Shown one piece after another: positions 1 to 9,117 of a DNA stretch of 64,000 nucleotides. Source of the stretch: Draconibacterium sediminis (lineage in GTDB: Bacteria; Bacteroidota; Bacteroidia; Bacteroidales; Prolixibacteraceae); assembly GCF_000949475.1 (NCBI RefSeq), contig NZ_JRHC01000001.1, positions 2,232,001 through 2,296,000 on the forward strand, read 5' to 3'. The translations under genes and the position numbers were made by a program. How positions within the stretch are numbered: the stretch's first letter is position 1; each line of letters begins with the position of its first letter. The notes beneath the pieces are model-generated. The model saw only the letters and a program-made list of their open reading frames with translations. It searched no databases and had not been told where the DNA came from.

Positions 1-446
1 TTTTTGATGGAAGACAGGGTAATGACATGTATAATGCTCAACGCGAAATGCTTGACTTTACATACTTTGGTTTTAATCATGGAAGAAACACTTTAGATGC
101 CTGGGCTGTCGATAATGCTAATTCTCTTATTCCTGGATTAAGTACCTCAGATGTAAACGATCAAAAAAGAGCTTCTACATATTTTGTTGAAGATGGTTCT
201 TATTTTAGGCTAAAGAGTGTCAATATTGGGTATAACTTTTCAACTAAAACAGACAGCTTTTTTAAGAAATTGGGACTTGATGCTGGTAAATTCTATGTAC
301 AGGCAGAAAACCTGATGACCATAACTTCTTTTACAGGGTTTGACTACGAAGTGCCTGGGCTTAGCAGGACAGGCATTGGTATTGCAGGAATGGGTGTGTA
401 CCCACACACTAAAACGTATAGTTTCGGACTTAACCTACAATTTTAA
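1..446 (+). CDS. SusC-type TonB-dependent outer membrane receptor, C-terminal fragment (gene starts before the window)
   Basis: The open frame runs from the window edge (first full codon at 3) to a TAA at 444-446. It encodes the last strands of a SusC beta-barrel: the edge reads FDGRQGND, then NTLDAWAVDNANS and ASTYFVEDGSYFRLKSV, and the end is SFGLNLQF with the terminal aromatic typical of outer membrane barrels. The same blocks occur at the end of the complete SusC at 14647-17808 (RTLDAWTPNN, STYFIENGSYLKLRN, GVNLTF). SusC proteins import oligosaccharides across the outer membrane with a SusD lid. The SusD gene starts 4 bases after the stop, so the two form a classic pair. Plug and N-terminal extension lie outside the window. 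Family assignment is firm; substrate (fructan oligosaccharide) is inferred from the GH32 neighbours. Confidence 0.93.
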   Translation, partial: FDGRQGNDMYNAQREMLDFTYFGFNHGRNTLDAWAVDNANSLIPGLSTSDVNDQKRASTYFVEDGSYFRLKSVNIGYNFSTKTDSFFKKLGLDAGKFYVQAENLMTITSFTGFDYEVPGLSRTGIGIAGMGVYPHTKTYSFGLNLQF

Positions 447-450
447 AAAG

Positions 451-2139
451 ATGAAAAAATTACTATTAATAATATTTGTAGCATTATTGCTTGTTTCATG
501 TCAGGAAGACTTTCTGGATGTTGCGCCGGAAAATGTAGTTTCTGAGGAAAATTTGGATCCTGAACAACTTGTTGTAAGTGCCTATAGTGGATTAGACTAT
601 AGATTTAACACCGGTGAATTTAGAGATAATTGGCCCTTTGACCATGCTCCATCTAATTGGTGTTTCTCCGATATTAGAAGTGGAGATGCTTATAAAGGAG
701 GAGGCGGTGTTGGTGATAATCCTGGAGGCGGAATGCATGCTCTGGAAATTCATCAAGTATTTCCCTCTTCAGAAAATGTTTACAATTTATGGCGAGCCTT
801 GTATTTTGCAATATTCAGGGTGAATAGCGCAATAGTAGTACTCAATAACACATCTGATTTTTCCCAAAAAGAATTAAGGATTGCGGAATTGAAAGTTCTG
901 AGAGCCCATTTCTATTTCGAACTAATGAAAAATTTTGGCTCTTTTGCTTACATAGATGAAAACACACCAGTTGAAGATGTTACCAGTATTGAAAACTCTT
1001 TTGATTCATCATTTTTATGGGGTAAAATTGAAGAGGACTTAAATACTGCTATTTCAGTATTACCAGAGACTCAAGAAGACTTAGGTAGAGTAAACAAACT
1101 GGTTGCCTATGCATATTTGGCAAAGGCTAAATTATTTCAAGGACAATGGAGTGAGGTAATAACCTATGCGGATAAAGTTATAGCCGGACCATACAGGTTG
1201 GTTAATGACCTTGAAAAACTTTACTCAACGCCTGGTTATGGCAATGATGAAAATGTATTCGCTATTCAGTACTCTGTAAACGATGGATCGGAATTCGGGA
1301 ACTTAAATTTTGGAGATTTAATAAATTCTCCTGATTCTCCGGCTGATGATCCCAATCACCCATATTTAAATGGAGACGATTTTCATAAACCTTCACAAAA
1401 CATAGTGAACGCATTTAAGGTAAATTCGAGTGGGCTACCGTTATTAGATTCGTATAATAACTCTGATTTGGAGTACGACGATACTTCAACTCCAGTAGAT
1501 CCAAGACTGGACCACTCAATAGGTAGACCAGGAATAACATGGAAGCATTGGGAAAACATGCCCATGCGAGTTAACTGGAACAGGGATGTGCCAACTTACG
1601 GCTATTATGTAGTAAAAAAATATCAAATAGATCCTTACTCTGATTTAAGGGCATCAGGAGGTTTCCCTTGGGCAAAAGGAGCTTTGGATTTTCCAATAAT
1701 TAAATTTAGCGATGTACTATTGTGGAAAGCCGAAGCAGCAATAGAATTAAGTGACGTGGCTACAGGAATGAGTATTATTAATCAAATTCGTACCAGGGCA
1801 AAAAATACACCCCGTGTGTATGACTTTAACAGTCCCTCGCAAGATGCAGCCACTTATTCTATAGAACTGTATCCTACAGAAGTAACACAAGATTATGCAA
1901 GAAAAGCTTTACGATTAGAAAGACGTTTAGAGTTGCATAATGAAGGCCATCATTTTTATGATTTGGTTAGGTGGGGTATTGCCGAGAGTTGGATCAATAA
2001 CTACATGTTTAAAGAGAGTACTAAAAGAAGTTATTATGCAGGAGCATCATTTACTTCGGGAAGAGATGAATACCTTCCAATTCCACAAATTGAAATTGAT
2101 GCATCAGGTGGTGTTTACCAACAACGTTCAGGATATTAA
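451..2139 (+). CDS. SusD-family outer membrane lipoprotein (half A)
   Basis: A 562-residue SusD/RagB-type glycan-binding lipoprotein that caps the SusC ending at 446. I use the ATG at 451, not an upstream in-frame ATG at 340 that would overlap SusC, because it gives a lipoprotein signal directly: KKLLLIIFVALLLVSC with the cysteine at residue 17. Family blocks are visible: LWRALYFAIFRVNSAI, ELKVLRAHFYFELMKNFG (the TPR helices), YLAKAKLFQGQW, FPIIKFSDVLLWKAEAA and YARKALRLERRLELHNEGHH near the C-terminus. It closely parallels the second SusD at 17820-19541, including the early GDAYKGGGG block. It is probably cotranscribed with SusC and the downstream lipoprotein genes. The ligand is inferred to be a fructan. 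Confidence 0.95.
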   Translation: MKKLLLIIFVALLLVSCQEDFLDVAPENVVSEENLDPEQLVVSAYSGLDYRFNTGEFRDNWPFDHAPSNWCFSDIRSGDAYKGGGGVGDNPGGGMHALEIHQVFPSSENVYNLWRALYFAIFRVNSAIVVLNNTSDFSQKELRIAELKVLRAHFYFELMKNFGSFAYIDENTPVEDVTSIENSFDSSFLWGKIEEDLNTAISVLPETQEDLGRVNKLVAYAYLAKAKLFQGQWSEVITYADKVIAGPYRLVNDLEKLYSTPGYGNDENVFAIQYSVNDGSEFGNLNFGDLINSPDSPADDPNHPYLNGDDFHKPSQNIVNAFKVNSSGLPLLDSYNNSDLEYDDTSTPVDPRLDHSIGRPGITWKHWENMPMRVNWNRDVPTYGYYVVKKYQIDPYSDLRASGGFPWAKGALDFPIIKFSDVLLWKAEAAIELSDVATGMSIINQIRTRAKNTPRVYDFNSPSQDAATYSIELYPTEVTQDYARKALRLERRLELHNEGHHFYDLVRWGIAESWINNYMFKESTKRSYYAGASFTSGRDEYLPIPQIEIDASGGVYQQRSGY

Positions 2140-2196
2140 TCCATGAATTAGACAAAATAATTAACCTATTTATGAATATTAAAAAGAAACGATAAA

Positions 2197-4029
2197 ATGA
2201 AAAATTCAATTAAAAATATATACAGATGGATTCCTGTTCTTTTTTTCGGAATCACTTTAGCCATATTCACAAACTGTGAAGATGACATTAAATTTGAAGA
2301 TATGGTGCCTGACTATACTCATTCGATAATGAGGTCTTTCTCGGCTAATGGACAAAAGGCAACTATTGATCATACTAATGGTGTGGTAAATCTAATTTTA
2401 CCTGCTGGAGCAGATGTCAGTTCTGTTTCCGTTGATATGACACTTCCAGAAGGAGCAACAATAGAACCTGAATCAGGAAGTACACTTGATTTTTCTTCCG
2501 GCCCGGTAATTTTCACAGTTACCAATAACGAGGTGAGCAGAGAATATACAGTTACCATCGCTGCCTATGGAGATCCGATGATTATGACTTTTGCCATTGG
2601 TGAAAATGTAGGTGTAATTGACCAGGTAAATGGGACAATTAACGTTACGATTGGAAGTGAGGAAGATATTAAAGCATTAACACCTCAGTATACTATACCT
2701 GGAGGGACTACTGCGTCTCCACAATCTGGAGTAATAAATGATTTTACAGCCCCTGTTAAATATACCGTTTTATCTGACGACGGATTTACCGGGAAATCAT
2801 ATATTGTTACTGTAACACAACTGGCAGCTCCTGTAATTGATGTTTTTGCTACATCTGAAGATGTTTGTGCAGTAACAGGAGTTATTGATAATGATGCATC
2901 GACAATTAACATTATTCTACCTGCCGGATCAGATTTGTCTTCTGTTTCGCCTGTAATTACATTAAACGATGAATTAACAGTATCTCCAACTTCAGGTGAG
3001 GCTCAGGATTTTAGTCAGGGGCCGGTAACTTATATTGTTACAAATTTAGAAGGTTTAACCGCAGAATACCAAGTTACAATATCATCGCAGGAATCTACCA
3101 ACAAAGTGGTCTTTTTAGGAGAAGCTGATTGTATAAATACCCTTGAAGATGACGATGCAAAAGCAGCAGCAGAATATTTGAAAGCTCAATATCCGGATGA
3201 CTTTGCATACATTAAAATTGCCAACATAACAGAAGAGGCCTTGGCGAATACGAATGTTGCCATGTTATATTACCTGACTCCGCTTACAAATGGGACACAG
3301 TATTTTGCTACTTCAGATAATGTGATGACATTATTGCCAGCTGAATTGCAGCCAGGAGCGGCTCAGGCAGGTGCTTTAACAAGTTGGGTAAAAGGTGGTG
3401 GAAACTTATTCCTTGCTGGTGACCCAACATCATTTATTCATGTTTTAGGTCGTATGCCGGCAGATTATAATGCCGATAGAGGTTTAGGAAATTACAGATA
3501 TACCGAGTTTGGCTGTGCCGATGCTGGTGGTTGCGTAGATTACGACAAACCGGTAGATGATATTTGGGGATTAGGTGTAAGAGATGCTAACAATTCAGGC
3601 GATAGAAGGGGACATCCGATATTTAATGGATTGACATTTGAAGGGGATGGAGAACTTTATCTAAACAATGCCGGTACCCGGGAAGCAAGATTAATTTGGT
3701 GGCAGCACATGGATGGTATTTTAACTCCCGGATGTTGTGGACAAGATGCGGCTTTAGTGTTTGAACAATCTGTTAATGCCGTTAAATTGGGAACACTACG
3801 TTGGATTGGAGATGGTTTTGGCTACGGTGCAGTAGAGTTTCTACCCACAAACGGAGCAGTTGAACCAAACTTCGACTCGAACATCTCAACAGATTTCGCG
3901 GGCAAGGTAATTACACTTGAAAATACAATTATTGGTTACGAGTTTGGCTCAAATGACGGAAGACCTAATGATTATCAAGGCAATATTGAGATGCTTACTT
4001 CGAACATTATTGATTATTTAAATAATTAA
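2197..4029 (+). CDS. Surface lipoprotein with three Ig-like repeats and a C-terminal DUF4960-type domain
   Basis: 610 residues. The N-terminus is a lipoprotein signal ending at a cysteine near residue 27 (LAIFTNC). Residues about 40-298 are three tandem repeats of roughly 85 residues, each with the pattern 'I...G.I.I.LPAG.D.SSV', then 'SPTSG...DFS.GPV.YTVT' and 'YTVTI', which resemble the DUF5018-like Ig domains of PUL lipoproteins. Residues about 302-610 form a second domain beginning KVVFLGEADCINTLEDDDAK and containing WVKGGGNLFLAGDP, matching my recollection of DUF4960, a domain common in Bacteroides fructan loci in the SusE position. The likely role is cell-surface glycan binding that helps SusCD. 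The C-terminal part has the look of a class-I amidotransferase-like Rossmann fold, with no catalytic claim. The gene follows SusD by 57 bases and leads its partner at 4041 by 11. Confidence 0.8.
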   Translation: MKNSIKNIYRWIPVLFFGITLAIFTNCEDDIKFEDMVPDYTHSIMRSFSANGQKATIDHTNGVVNLILPAGADVSSVSVDMTLPEGATIEPESGSTLDFSSGPVIFTVTNNEVSREYTVTIAAYGDPMIMTFAIGENVGVIDQVNGTINVTIGSEEDIKALTPQYTIPGGTTASPQSGVINDFTAPVKYTVLSDDGFTGKSYIVTVTQLAAPVIDVFATSEDVCAVTGVIDNDASTINIILPAGSDLSSVSPVITLNDELTVSPTSGEAQDFSQGPVTYIVTNLEGLTAEYQVTISSQESTNKVVFLGEADCINTLEDDDAKAAAEYLKAQYPDDFAYIKIANITEEALANTNVAMLYYLTPLTNGTQYFATSDNVMTLLPAELQPGAAQAGALTSWVKGGGNLFLAGDPTSFIHVLGRMPADYNADRGLGNYRYTEFGCADAGGCVDYDKPVDDIWGLGVRDANNSGDRRGHPIFNGLTFEGDGELYLNNAGTREARLIWWQHMDGILTPGCCGQDAALVFEQSVNAVKLGTLRWIGDGFGYGAVEFLPTNGAVEPNFDSNISTDFAGKVITLENTIIGYEFGSNDGRPNDYQGNIEMLTSNIIDYLNN

Positions 4030-4040
4030 AGTTCAATAAA

Positions 4041-5147
4041 ATGAAGAGAATAGTCTATATAAATATAGTAGCGATTGTAACCCTGTTACTAGGGTTGCAA
4101 TCCTGCAACGAGAGGGAAAACTATATGGATGGCCCATCGGTTCTCGATATAGTTGAAGATGTTACAATCAATAGTAAAAGTGCTGAAATTGACCATTTGT
4201 CCGGCACCATAAATATCAGTTTGGCAGGTGGTACCGATTTAAGTTCTGTGGTTTTTGAGGCAACTGTGCCCGATGGAGTCACTGTAACACCCGCAAGCGG
4301 CTCAAGTCTTGATTTAAATAGTCCTACTCAGGTTGTTGTAAGTAACGGGTTTTCAGAAAGAACCTATATGGTTCATGCAACGTTGCTGCCCTCGAAAGTA
4401 GCTTTTTTGGGTGACGGTACAACTATTGTAGAAATAGCCGATGATGATGTGAAAGCTGCAGCCCAGTGGACAGAAGCAACTTATGGAACTGACTTTATTT
4501 ACATTTCTTTCGATGAATTATCGGATGAAGCACTGAATGGAGTTAATGTTATAGTATATGTTTACGACAATGTAGGAACTTCAGACCAACCGGCAGCCTT
4601 ATTAGAAAAACTGAATGTGCTTTCTAAGTTTTATGTACAAGGTGGTAAAATTGTAGCCGGATTGTTGGGGACAGGCCTTGTTGAAGAGTTAGGACGTGAC
4701 AATTCCGGTTTAAGAAATATAATTGGAACAGGAGAAGGAGGCAATAATCCGGATACTTGGGGAGTTGGTTTTACCGGTTCTGAGGTCGCTAATATTATTT
4801 CTGCTGGTTTAGACTTCTATGCGCCAAATATGGCTTACGTAATCGACGCCGGATATAAAGAAGACCATAATGCTTTGTGGAATTTAGGCTCTATTACCAA
4901 CGCGCCATATACCACCTTTAATTCGCTTTATGGCGCCGAACCGATTGCTGCATGGGATTGGGCTGTTGGCGGACAGGGTTTTGCAGGTATTATTGTCTGG
5001 AACCCATTTGATAGGTTCGAAGGTTATATTATTACAATTGGAATTGGTGGTATGGAATGGAATATGAACGATGGTCGCGACAATCCGTATTTAAGCAATG
5101 TGCATAAGATATATAAGAATAGTATTGATTATTTATTGAACAAATAA
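4041..5147 (+). CDS. Surface lipoprotein with one Ig-like repeat and a DUF4960-type domain
   Basis: 368 residues, paralogous to the preceding gene but with only one Ig-like repeat. The signal ends LLLGLQSC with the lipid cysteine at residue 22. Residues about 30-112 hold the repeat (IDHLSGTINISLAGGTDLSS, VTPASGSSLDL, ERTYMVHA). The second domain begins SKVAFLGDGTTIVEIADDDV and runs to the end, with the internal QGGKIVAGLLGTGLVEELGR matching the same point in the third paralogue at 19569. It starts 11 bases after the previous stop and is followed by a terminator, so it closes the SusCD transcript of half A. A role in surface fructan binding is inferred from position, since no binding residues are known to me. 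Confidence 0.78.
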   Translation: MKRIVYINIVAIVTLLLGLQSCNERENYMDGPSVLDIVEDVTINSKSAEIDHLSGTINISLAGGTDLSSVVFEATVPDGVTVTPASGSSLDLNSPTQVVVSNGFSERTYMVHATLLPSKVAFLGDGTTIVEIADDDVKAAAQWTEATYGTDFIYISFDELSDEALNGVNVIVYVYDNVGTSDQPAALLEKLNVLSKFYVQGGKIVAGLLGTGLVEELGRDNSGLRNIIGTGEGGNNPDTWGVGFTGSEVANIISAGLDFYAPNMAYVIDAGYKEDHNALWNLGSITNAPYTTFNSLYGAEPIAAWDWAVGGQGFAGIIVWNPFDRFEGYIITIGIGGMEWNMNDGRDNPYLSNVHKIYKNSIDYLLNK

Positions 5148-5173
5148 AATTCATTTTATCTGAATTGAAACAT

Positions 5174-5214
5174 AAAGAGGCTGTTTAAGCAGTTTATTTA
5201 GGCAGCCTCTTTTT
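5174..5214 (+). terminator. Intrinsic terminator after the half-A SusCD operon
   Basis: AAAGAGGCTG (5174-5183) pairs perfectly with CAGCCTCTTT (5203-5212), a 10-bp stem with a 19-base loop, and the run TTTT follows. It ends the SusC-SusD-lipoprotein transcript, so the LamG-GH32 gene at 5259 needs readthrough or its own promoter. Confidence 0.85.
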
Positions 5215-5258
5215 ATGCCTACAATTTTTAACAACATTTCCAACTCAAATCTGGTAAA

Positions 5259-7421
5259 ATGAAACTGAAATACATACCAATATTAATTGTATTTACTTTC
5301 TCCTTTTTAATTGCTTGCACCAAACGGCAAAAGTACAACGTCAATTGGTCATTTGAAGAGGATACGAAGAACGAAACTTTAAAGGCGGTTCAATCTTTGA
5401 AAGAAAACCTTGAATTAGTGCCTGGAATTTTGGGAAATGGTTTGCGAACGGATGGATATTCCACGTTTTTACAAACAAAACTTCCTGAGAACGTATCAAA
5501 TATCTCAGTAGAAGCCTGGTTTGCGCTGGAAACTTACCCGACGGATACCGCTGGATTTTTCTCATTTCAACAAGATGCCAACAATTGGATAGCTGCTAAT
5601 ATCAATCAATTTGGAGAATTAATGCTCTCGGTTTGTGTTGCTGGAAAAACAGAATGGTATCCGACAAGTGTGCAACTTCAGAAATTTGAATGGTTCAACC
5701 TGGCACTTGGTATTTCCGAAAGCAAAGCTGCTCTATTTGTAAATGGTGAAACTATTCTTAGCACCCCGGTTACCGCTTCTCAAATGGTATATTCGTCCTT
5801 ATTTATTGGACGTGATTCACGTGAAAGCAAAATTCATATTTTCCCGATTAACTATATTAACGGGATAATTGATGAAGTAAAAGTTTGGTTCAAGCCATTA
5901 ACAGAAAACGATTTTGATAGACAAGAAATTAAGGAATTCGCTCAACATAAACCAGATTTATCTATACCCTCAATTCGTTTTGAAAGTGATTTTAATCGTC
6001 CGAAATACCATGTTTTGCCGGCAGCGAACTGGACAAACGAAACACACGGGTTAATTTATTACAACGGAAAATATCACATTTTCAATCAAAAGAACGGTAC
6101 GAATGTCTATTTGGGAAGAATAAACTGGGGACATTATAGTAGTTCGGATTTGGTTCAGTGGACCGAACACCGTCCGGTATTAACTCCCGAAAAAGGTTAT
6201 GACCAATACGGAATCTGGTCGGGGCATGTAGTTATAGATGATAATGGCAAGCCAGCAATAATGTATACCGGAGGTGATGGTAAAGAATTCGGAATGTGCT
6301 TGGCAACTCCTAAAGATGAAAGTTTAATTGTCTGGGAGAAATATAAGAATAATCCTCTTGTTCAGGGACCTCCCGAAAACTTTTCACGAATCGACTTTCG
6401 CGATCCCTATTTATGGAAAGAGGGGGGCAACTGGTACATGATAATTGGTTTTGGGTTGGTTGAAGGTGAGGAAGAGAAAGGTACCGTGTTGCTCTACAAA
6501 TCATCTGATATGAAGACCTGGGAATATTTGCACCCGTTATTTAAAGGAAATCGCTCCGTTGATGATACCGGTATATTTTGGGAAATGCCTGTGTTTTGGA
6601 AAATAAATGGAAAATACATCCTTTTGGTGAATCCAACTCCTCATGACGGAAAACCTGCAGTTGCTGTTTATTGGACTGGTGATTTTGTCGATGAAAAATT
6701 TATTCCCGACCATAAAATACCGAAGCGCCTGGAAGTAATCAATCGAATGTTATCCCCATCCGTAACTTTTGACGAAAATGGACAAACAACAGCTATTGCA
6801 ATTATACCTGATTTGATTCCGGCAGAAATGCAGATGCAGCAAGGCTGGACCCACCTTTACAGCATGCCACGCACGTGGGACTTGGTTGATGGGTACATCT
6901 ATCAGCAGCCACATCCGGCACTGAAATCTCTTCGTACTAATGAAGAAAGCATTGCTGAAAAGGAAATCAAAGCGGGTGAAAAGCTGCTTCTTTCTGACGG
7001 TAAACAGCAATTGGAAATTATGGCCAAAGTGATTTCGAAAGACTGTGAAAAGTTCGGATTCAACATTGGTAAAAACAAAGAAAACGGGGAAGAAACCCGA
7101 ATATACTTCGACCTTAAAACCGACGAAATGGTTGTTGATCTAACGAGATCAAGCCAAAACGAGTTGGTTGAAAAGAAAATTGAAAAAGGGCAATATGAAA
7201 TTAACTCAGATGAAGAGATAGAGATTCAACTTTTTATTGATGGCTCAGTAGTAGAAGGATTCATTAATGGAAAAGATGGTTTTACAACCCGTATTTTTCC
7301 AAAATATGAGAATAGCAATCAAGTTGAGTTTTTTGCAGAGGGTGGAACTGTTCTAATTGAAGAACTAAAAGTCTGGGAACTAAGAAGCAGTAATAATCAA
7401 ACAGACTTTTTACTGAAATAA
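5259..7421 (+). CDS. LamG-GH32 fusion lipoprotein with an altered nucleophile motif
   Basis: 720 residues. The lipoprotein signal ends LIAC (cysteine near residue 20). Residues about 30-225 are a concanavalin/LamG-like beta-sandwich (ISVEAWFALETYP, KAALFVNGE, LFIGRDSRESKIH, GIIDEVKVW). Residues about 240-560 are a GH32 five-bladed propeller and the rest is the GH32 C-terminal beta-sandwich. The acid/base block is present (WEMP, Glu442), as is the transition-state Asp in FRDP (Asp382). The usual WMNDPNG nucleophile block reads WTNETHG, so the catalytic Asp is replaced by Glu261. The protein probably binds or cleaves a fructan at the surface or in the periplasm. Whether it is a working enzyme is open. 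It is separated from the gene before it by a terminator and from the GH32 after it by 71 bases. Confidence 0.88.
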   Translation: MKLKYIPILIVFTFSFLIACTKRQKYNVNWSFEEDTKNETLKAVQSLKENLELVPGILGNGLRTDGYSTFLQTKLPENVSNISVEAWFALETYPTDTAGFFSFQQDANNWIAANINQFGELMLSVCVAGKTEWYPTSVQLQKFEWFNLALGISESKAALFVNGETILSTPVTASQMVYSSLFIGRDSRESKIHIFPINYINGIIDEVKVWFKPLTENDFDRQEIKEFAQHKPDLSIPSIRFESDFNRPKYHVLPAANWTNETHGLIYYNGKYHIFNQKNGTNVYLGRINWGHYSSSDLVQWTEHRPVLTPEKGYDQYGIWSGHVVIDDNGKPAIMYTGGDGKEFGMCLATPKDESLIVWEKYKNNPLVQGPPENFSRIDFRDPYLWKEGGNWYMIIGFGLVEGEEEKGTVLLYKSSDMKTWEYLHPLFKGNRSVDDTGIFWEMPVFWKINGKYILLVNPTPHDGKPAVAVYWTGDFVDEKFIPDHKIPKRLEVINRMLSPSVTFDENGQTTAIAIIPDLIPAEMQMQQGWTHLYSMPRTWDLVDGYIYQQPHPALKSLRTNEESIAEKEIKAGEKLLLSDGKQQLEIMAKVISKDCEKFGFNIGKNKENGEETRIYFDLKTDEMVVDLTRSSQNELVEKKIEKGQYEINSDEEIEIQLFIDGSVVEGFINGKDGFTTRIFPKYENSNQVEFFAEGGTVLIEELKVWELRSSNNQTDFLLK

Positions 7422-7492
7422 TTCAATAATTTTTACCGAATTGCCACTTAAATAGATAATTGAACGAGAATAAATATTTCAAGAAATATATA

Positions 7493-9061
7493 ATGAAGAC
7501 AATACTAATTCTTTTTACAGCAGTGCTAATATTTGGTTGCACTACCAAAACAAATAATCCAGAGGTAATCATTGAAGCTAACAATTATTATTCTGAAAAC
7601 TATCGTCCACAATTTCATTTCACACCAGAAGAAAAATGGATGAACGATCCCAATGGGATGTTTTATTATGAGGGCGAATATCATTTGTTTTATCAGTATT
7701 ATCCGGATTCAACGGTTTGGGGACCGATGCATTGGGGACACGCAGTAAGTACTGATCTTATTCACTGGAAACATTTACCGGTTGCATTGGCACCTGATGA
7801 GAATGGATACATATTTTCAGGAAGTGCCGTAGTTGATTGGGAAAACACTTCAGGTTTGGGAGAAGATGGACTACCTCCATTGATTGCAATTTTCACTTAT
7901 CACAACCCTGTTTTAGAGAAAGAGGGAAAAATAGATTTTCAAACACAAGGAATTGCATATAGTAACGACAAAGGCCGTACCTGGACAAAATACGGTGAGC
8001 CTGTTTTAAAAAATCCTGGCATCCGCGATTTTCGTGACCCAAAGGTGATGTGGTACGAAGAATCCAAAGAATGGATTATGACACTGGCCGTAAAAGACCA
8101 TATTGAATTTTATTCGTCACCTAACTTAATCGATTGGCAAAAGGAAGGTGATTTTGGAATAGATTTAGGTGCACATGGTGGCGTATGGGAGTGTCCTGAC
8201 TTATTTGAGATGGAACTTGAGGGAAGCGATGAAAAACAATGGGTACTTTTGGTTAGTATTAATCCTGGTGGACCAAATGGTGGTTCTGCAACACAATATT
8301 TTGTGGGCGACTTTGATGGCAATACATTTACTACAGAACAGTCTGACACAAAATGGCTGGATTACGGGAGGGACAATTACGCTGGTGTTACCTGGAGCGA
8401 TATCCCAAAAGAAGATGGACGTCGACTATTTATCGGCTGGATGAGCAACTGGAGTTACGCTACTGTTGTGCCAACAGAAAAATGGCGCAGCGCAAATACA
8501 ATACCGCGGGAGTTGGTTTTGGAAATTTACAATGACGAATATATTTTGGCTTCAAATCCTGTAGATGAGTTAAAAGAAATTCGCGGTGAGAAAATTGAGC
8601 TGTCAGAGCAAGTTGTTTCCAGTTCGGTTGAACTTGAAATGCCAAAAATTGAACTCATGTGCTCCGAAATGAAACTGAATTTTAACTTAAAGCCGGATTC
8701 AGGGGATAATGCGCCAGAAGAGTTTGGTATTGTTTTAAAAAATGACAAAGGTGAGTATTTTAAAATTGGATATTACCACACTGAGAATAAATTTTACACT
8801 GATCGTTCAGAAGGAGGTATTTGTTCATTCTCCGATAATTTTGCAGGACTTCATACAGCGGATTATAAAGCCGGTGAAACCATGAACATTCATCTATTTG
8901 TTGATAAAGCCTCTGTGGAGGTGTTTGTCGATGGAGGAAAGTTAGTTTTTACCGACATTGTTTTCCCAAAAGAATCATACGATAAGATAGAATTGTTCTC
9001 AACAAATGGAAGTGTTAAGCTCTTTGAATCAGAAGTTTGGAGTTTAAAATCTGTTTGGTAA
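7493..9061 (+). CDS. GH32 fructan exo-hydrolase lipoprotein (half A)
   Basis: 522 residues from the ATG at 7493; a TTG 33 bases upstream is in frame, but the ATG puts the lipoprotein signal TILILFTAVLIFGC right at the N-terminus. All three GH32 catalytic blocks are intact: WMNDPNG with nucleophile Asp52, FRDP with Asp182 and WECPDLF with acid/base Glu233. The segment YHLFYQYYPDSTVWGPMHWG carries the usual substrate-binding residues. Length fits a single catalytic propeller plus the C-terminal sandwich, with no extra module. It is a close paralogue of the GH32 at 23086-24642. The likely reaction is release of terminal fructose from levan or inulin oligosaccharides in the periplasm or at the surface. 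Linkage preference cannot be read from the sequence. Confidence 0.94.
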   Translation: MKTILILFTAVLIFGCTTKTNNPEVIIEANNYYSENYRPQFHFTPEEKWMNDPNGMFYYEGEYHLFYQYYPDSTVWGPMHWGHAVSTDLIHWKHLPVALAPDENGYIFSGSAVVDWENTSGLGEDGLPPLIAIFTYHNPVLEKEGKIDFQTQGIAYSNDKGRTWTKYGEPVLKNPGIRDFRDPKVMWYEESKEWIMTLAVKDHIEFYSSPNLIDWQKEGDFGIDLGAHGGVWECPDLFEMELEGSDEKQWVLLVSINPGGPNGGSATQYFVGDFDGNTFTTEQSDTKWLDYGRDNYAGVTWSDIPKEDGRRLFIGWMSNWSYATVVPTEKWRSANTIPRELVLEIYNDEYILASNPVDELKEIRGEKIELSEQVVSSSVELEMPKIELMCSEMKLNFNLKPDSGDNAPEEFGIVLKNDKGEYFKIGYYHTENKFYTDRSEGGICSFSDNFAGLHTADYKAGETMNIHLFVDKASVEVFVDGGKLVFTDIVFPKESYDKIELFSTNGSVKLFESEVWSLKSVW

Positions 9062-9088
9062 GTATAGTTTGAAGTTTGGTAGGCAAAG

Positions 9089-9117
9089 GCCCGGTGCATG
9101 CATCGGGCTATTTTTTT
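9089..9117 (+). terminator. Intrinsic terminator after the half-A GH32 gene
   Basis: GCCCGGTGCA (9089-9098) faces TGCATCGGGC (9099-9108), nearly a perfect palindrome, followed by TATTTTTTT. The stem overlaps the last bases of the convergent regulator gene, whose stop codon is at 9108-9110. It serves the plus-strand transcript; the minus side lacks a good T-run. Confidence 0.75.

Noticed and set aside
340..450. Upstream start for SusD at 340
   Set aside because: It overlaps SusC in another frame and hides the lipoprotein signal that begins at the ATG at 451.
5166..5172. TGAAACA as a further HTCS half-site upstream of the LamG-GH32 gene
   Set aside because: No partner 21 bp to either side and it lies in the terminator region; a single heptamer is expected by chance.
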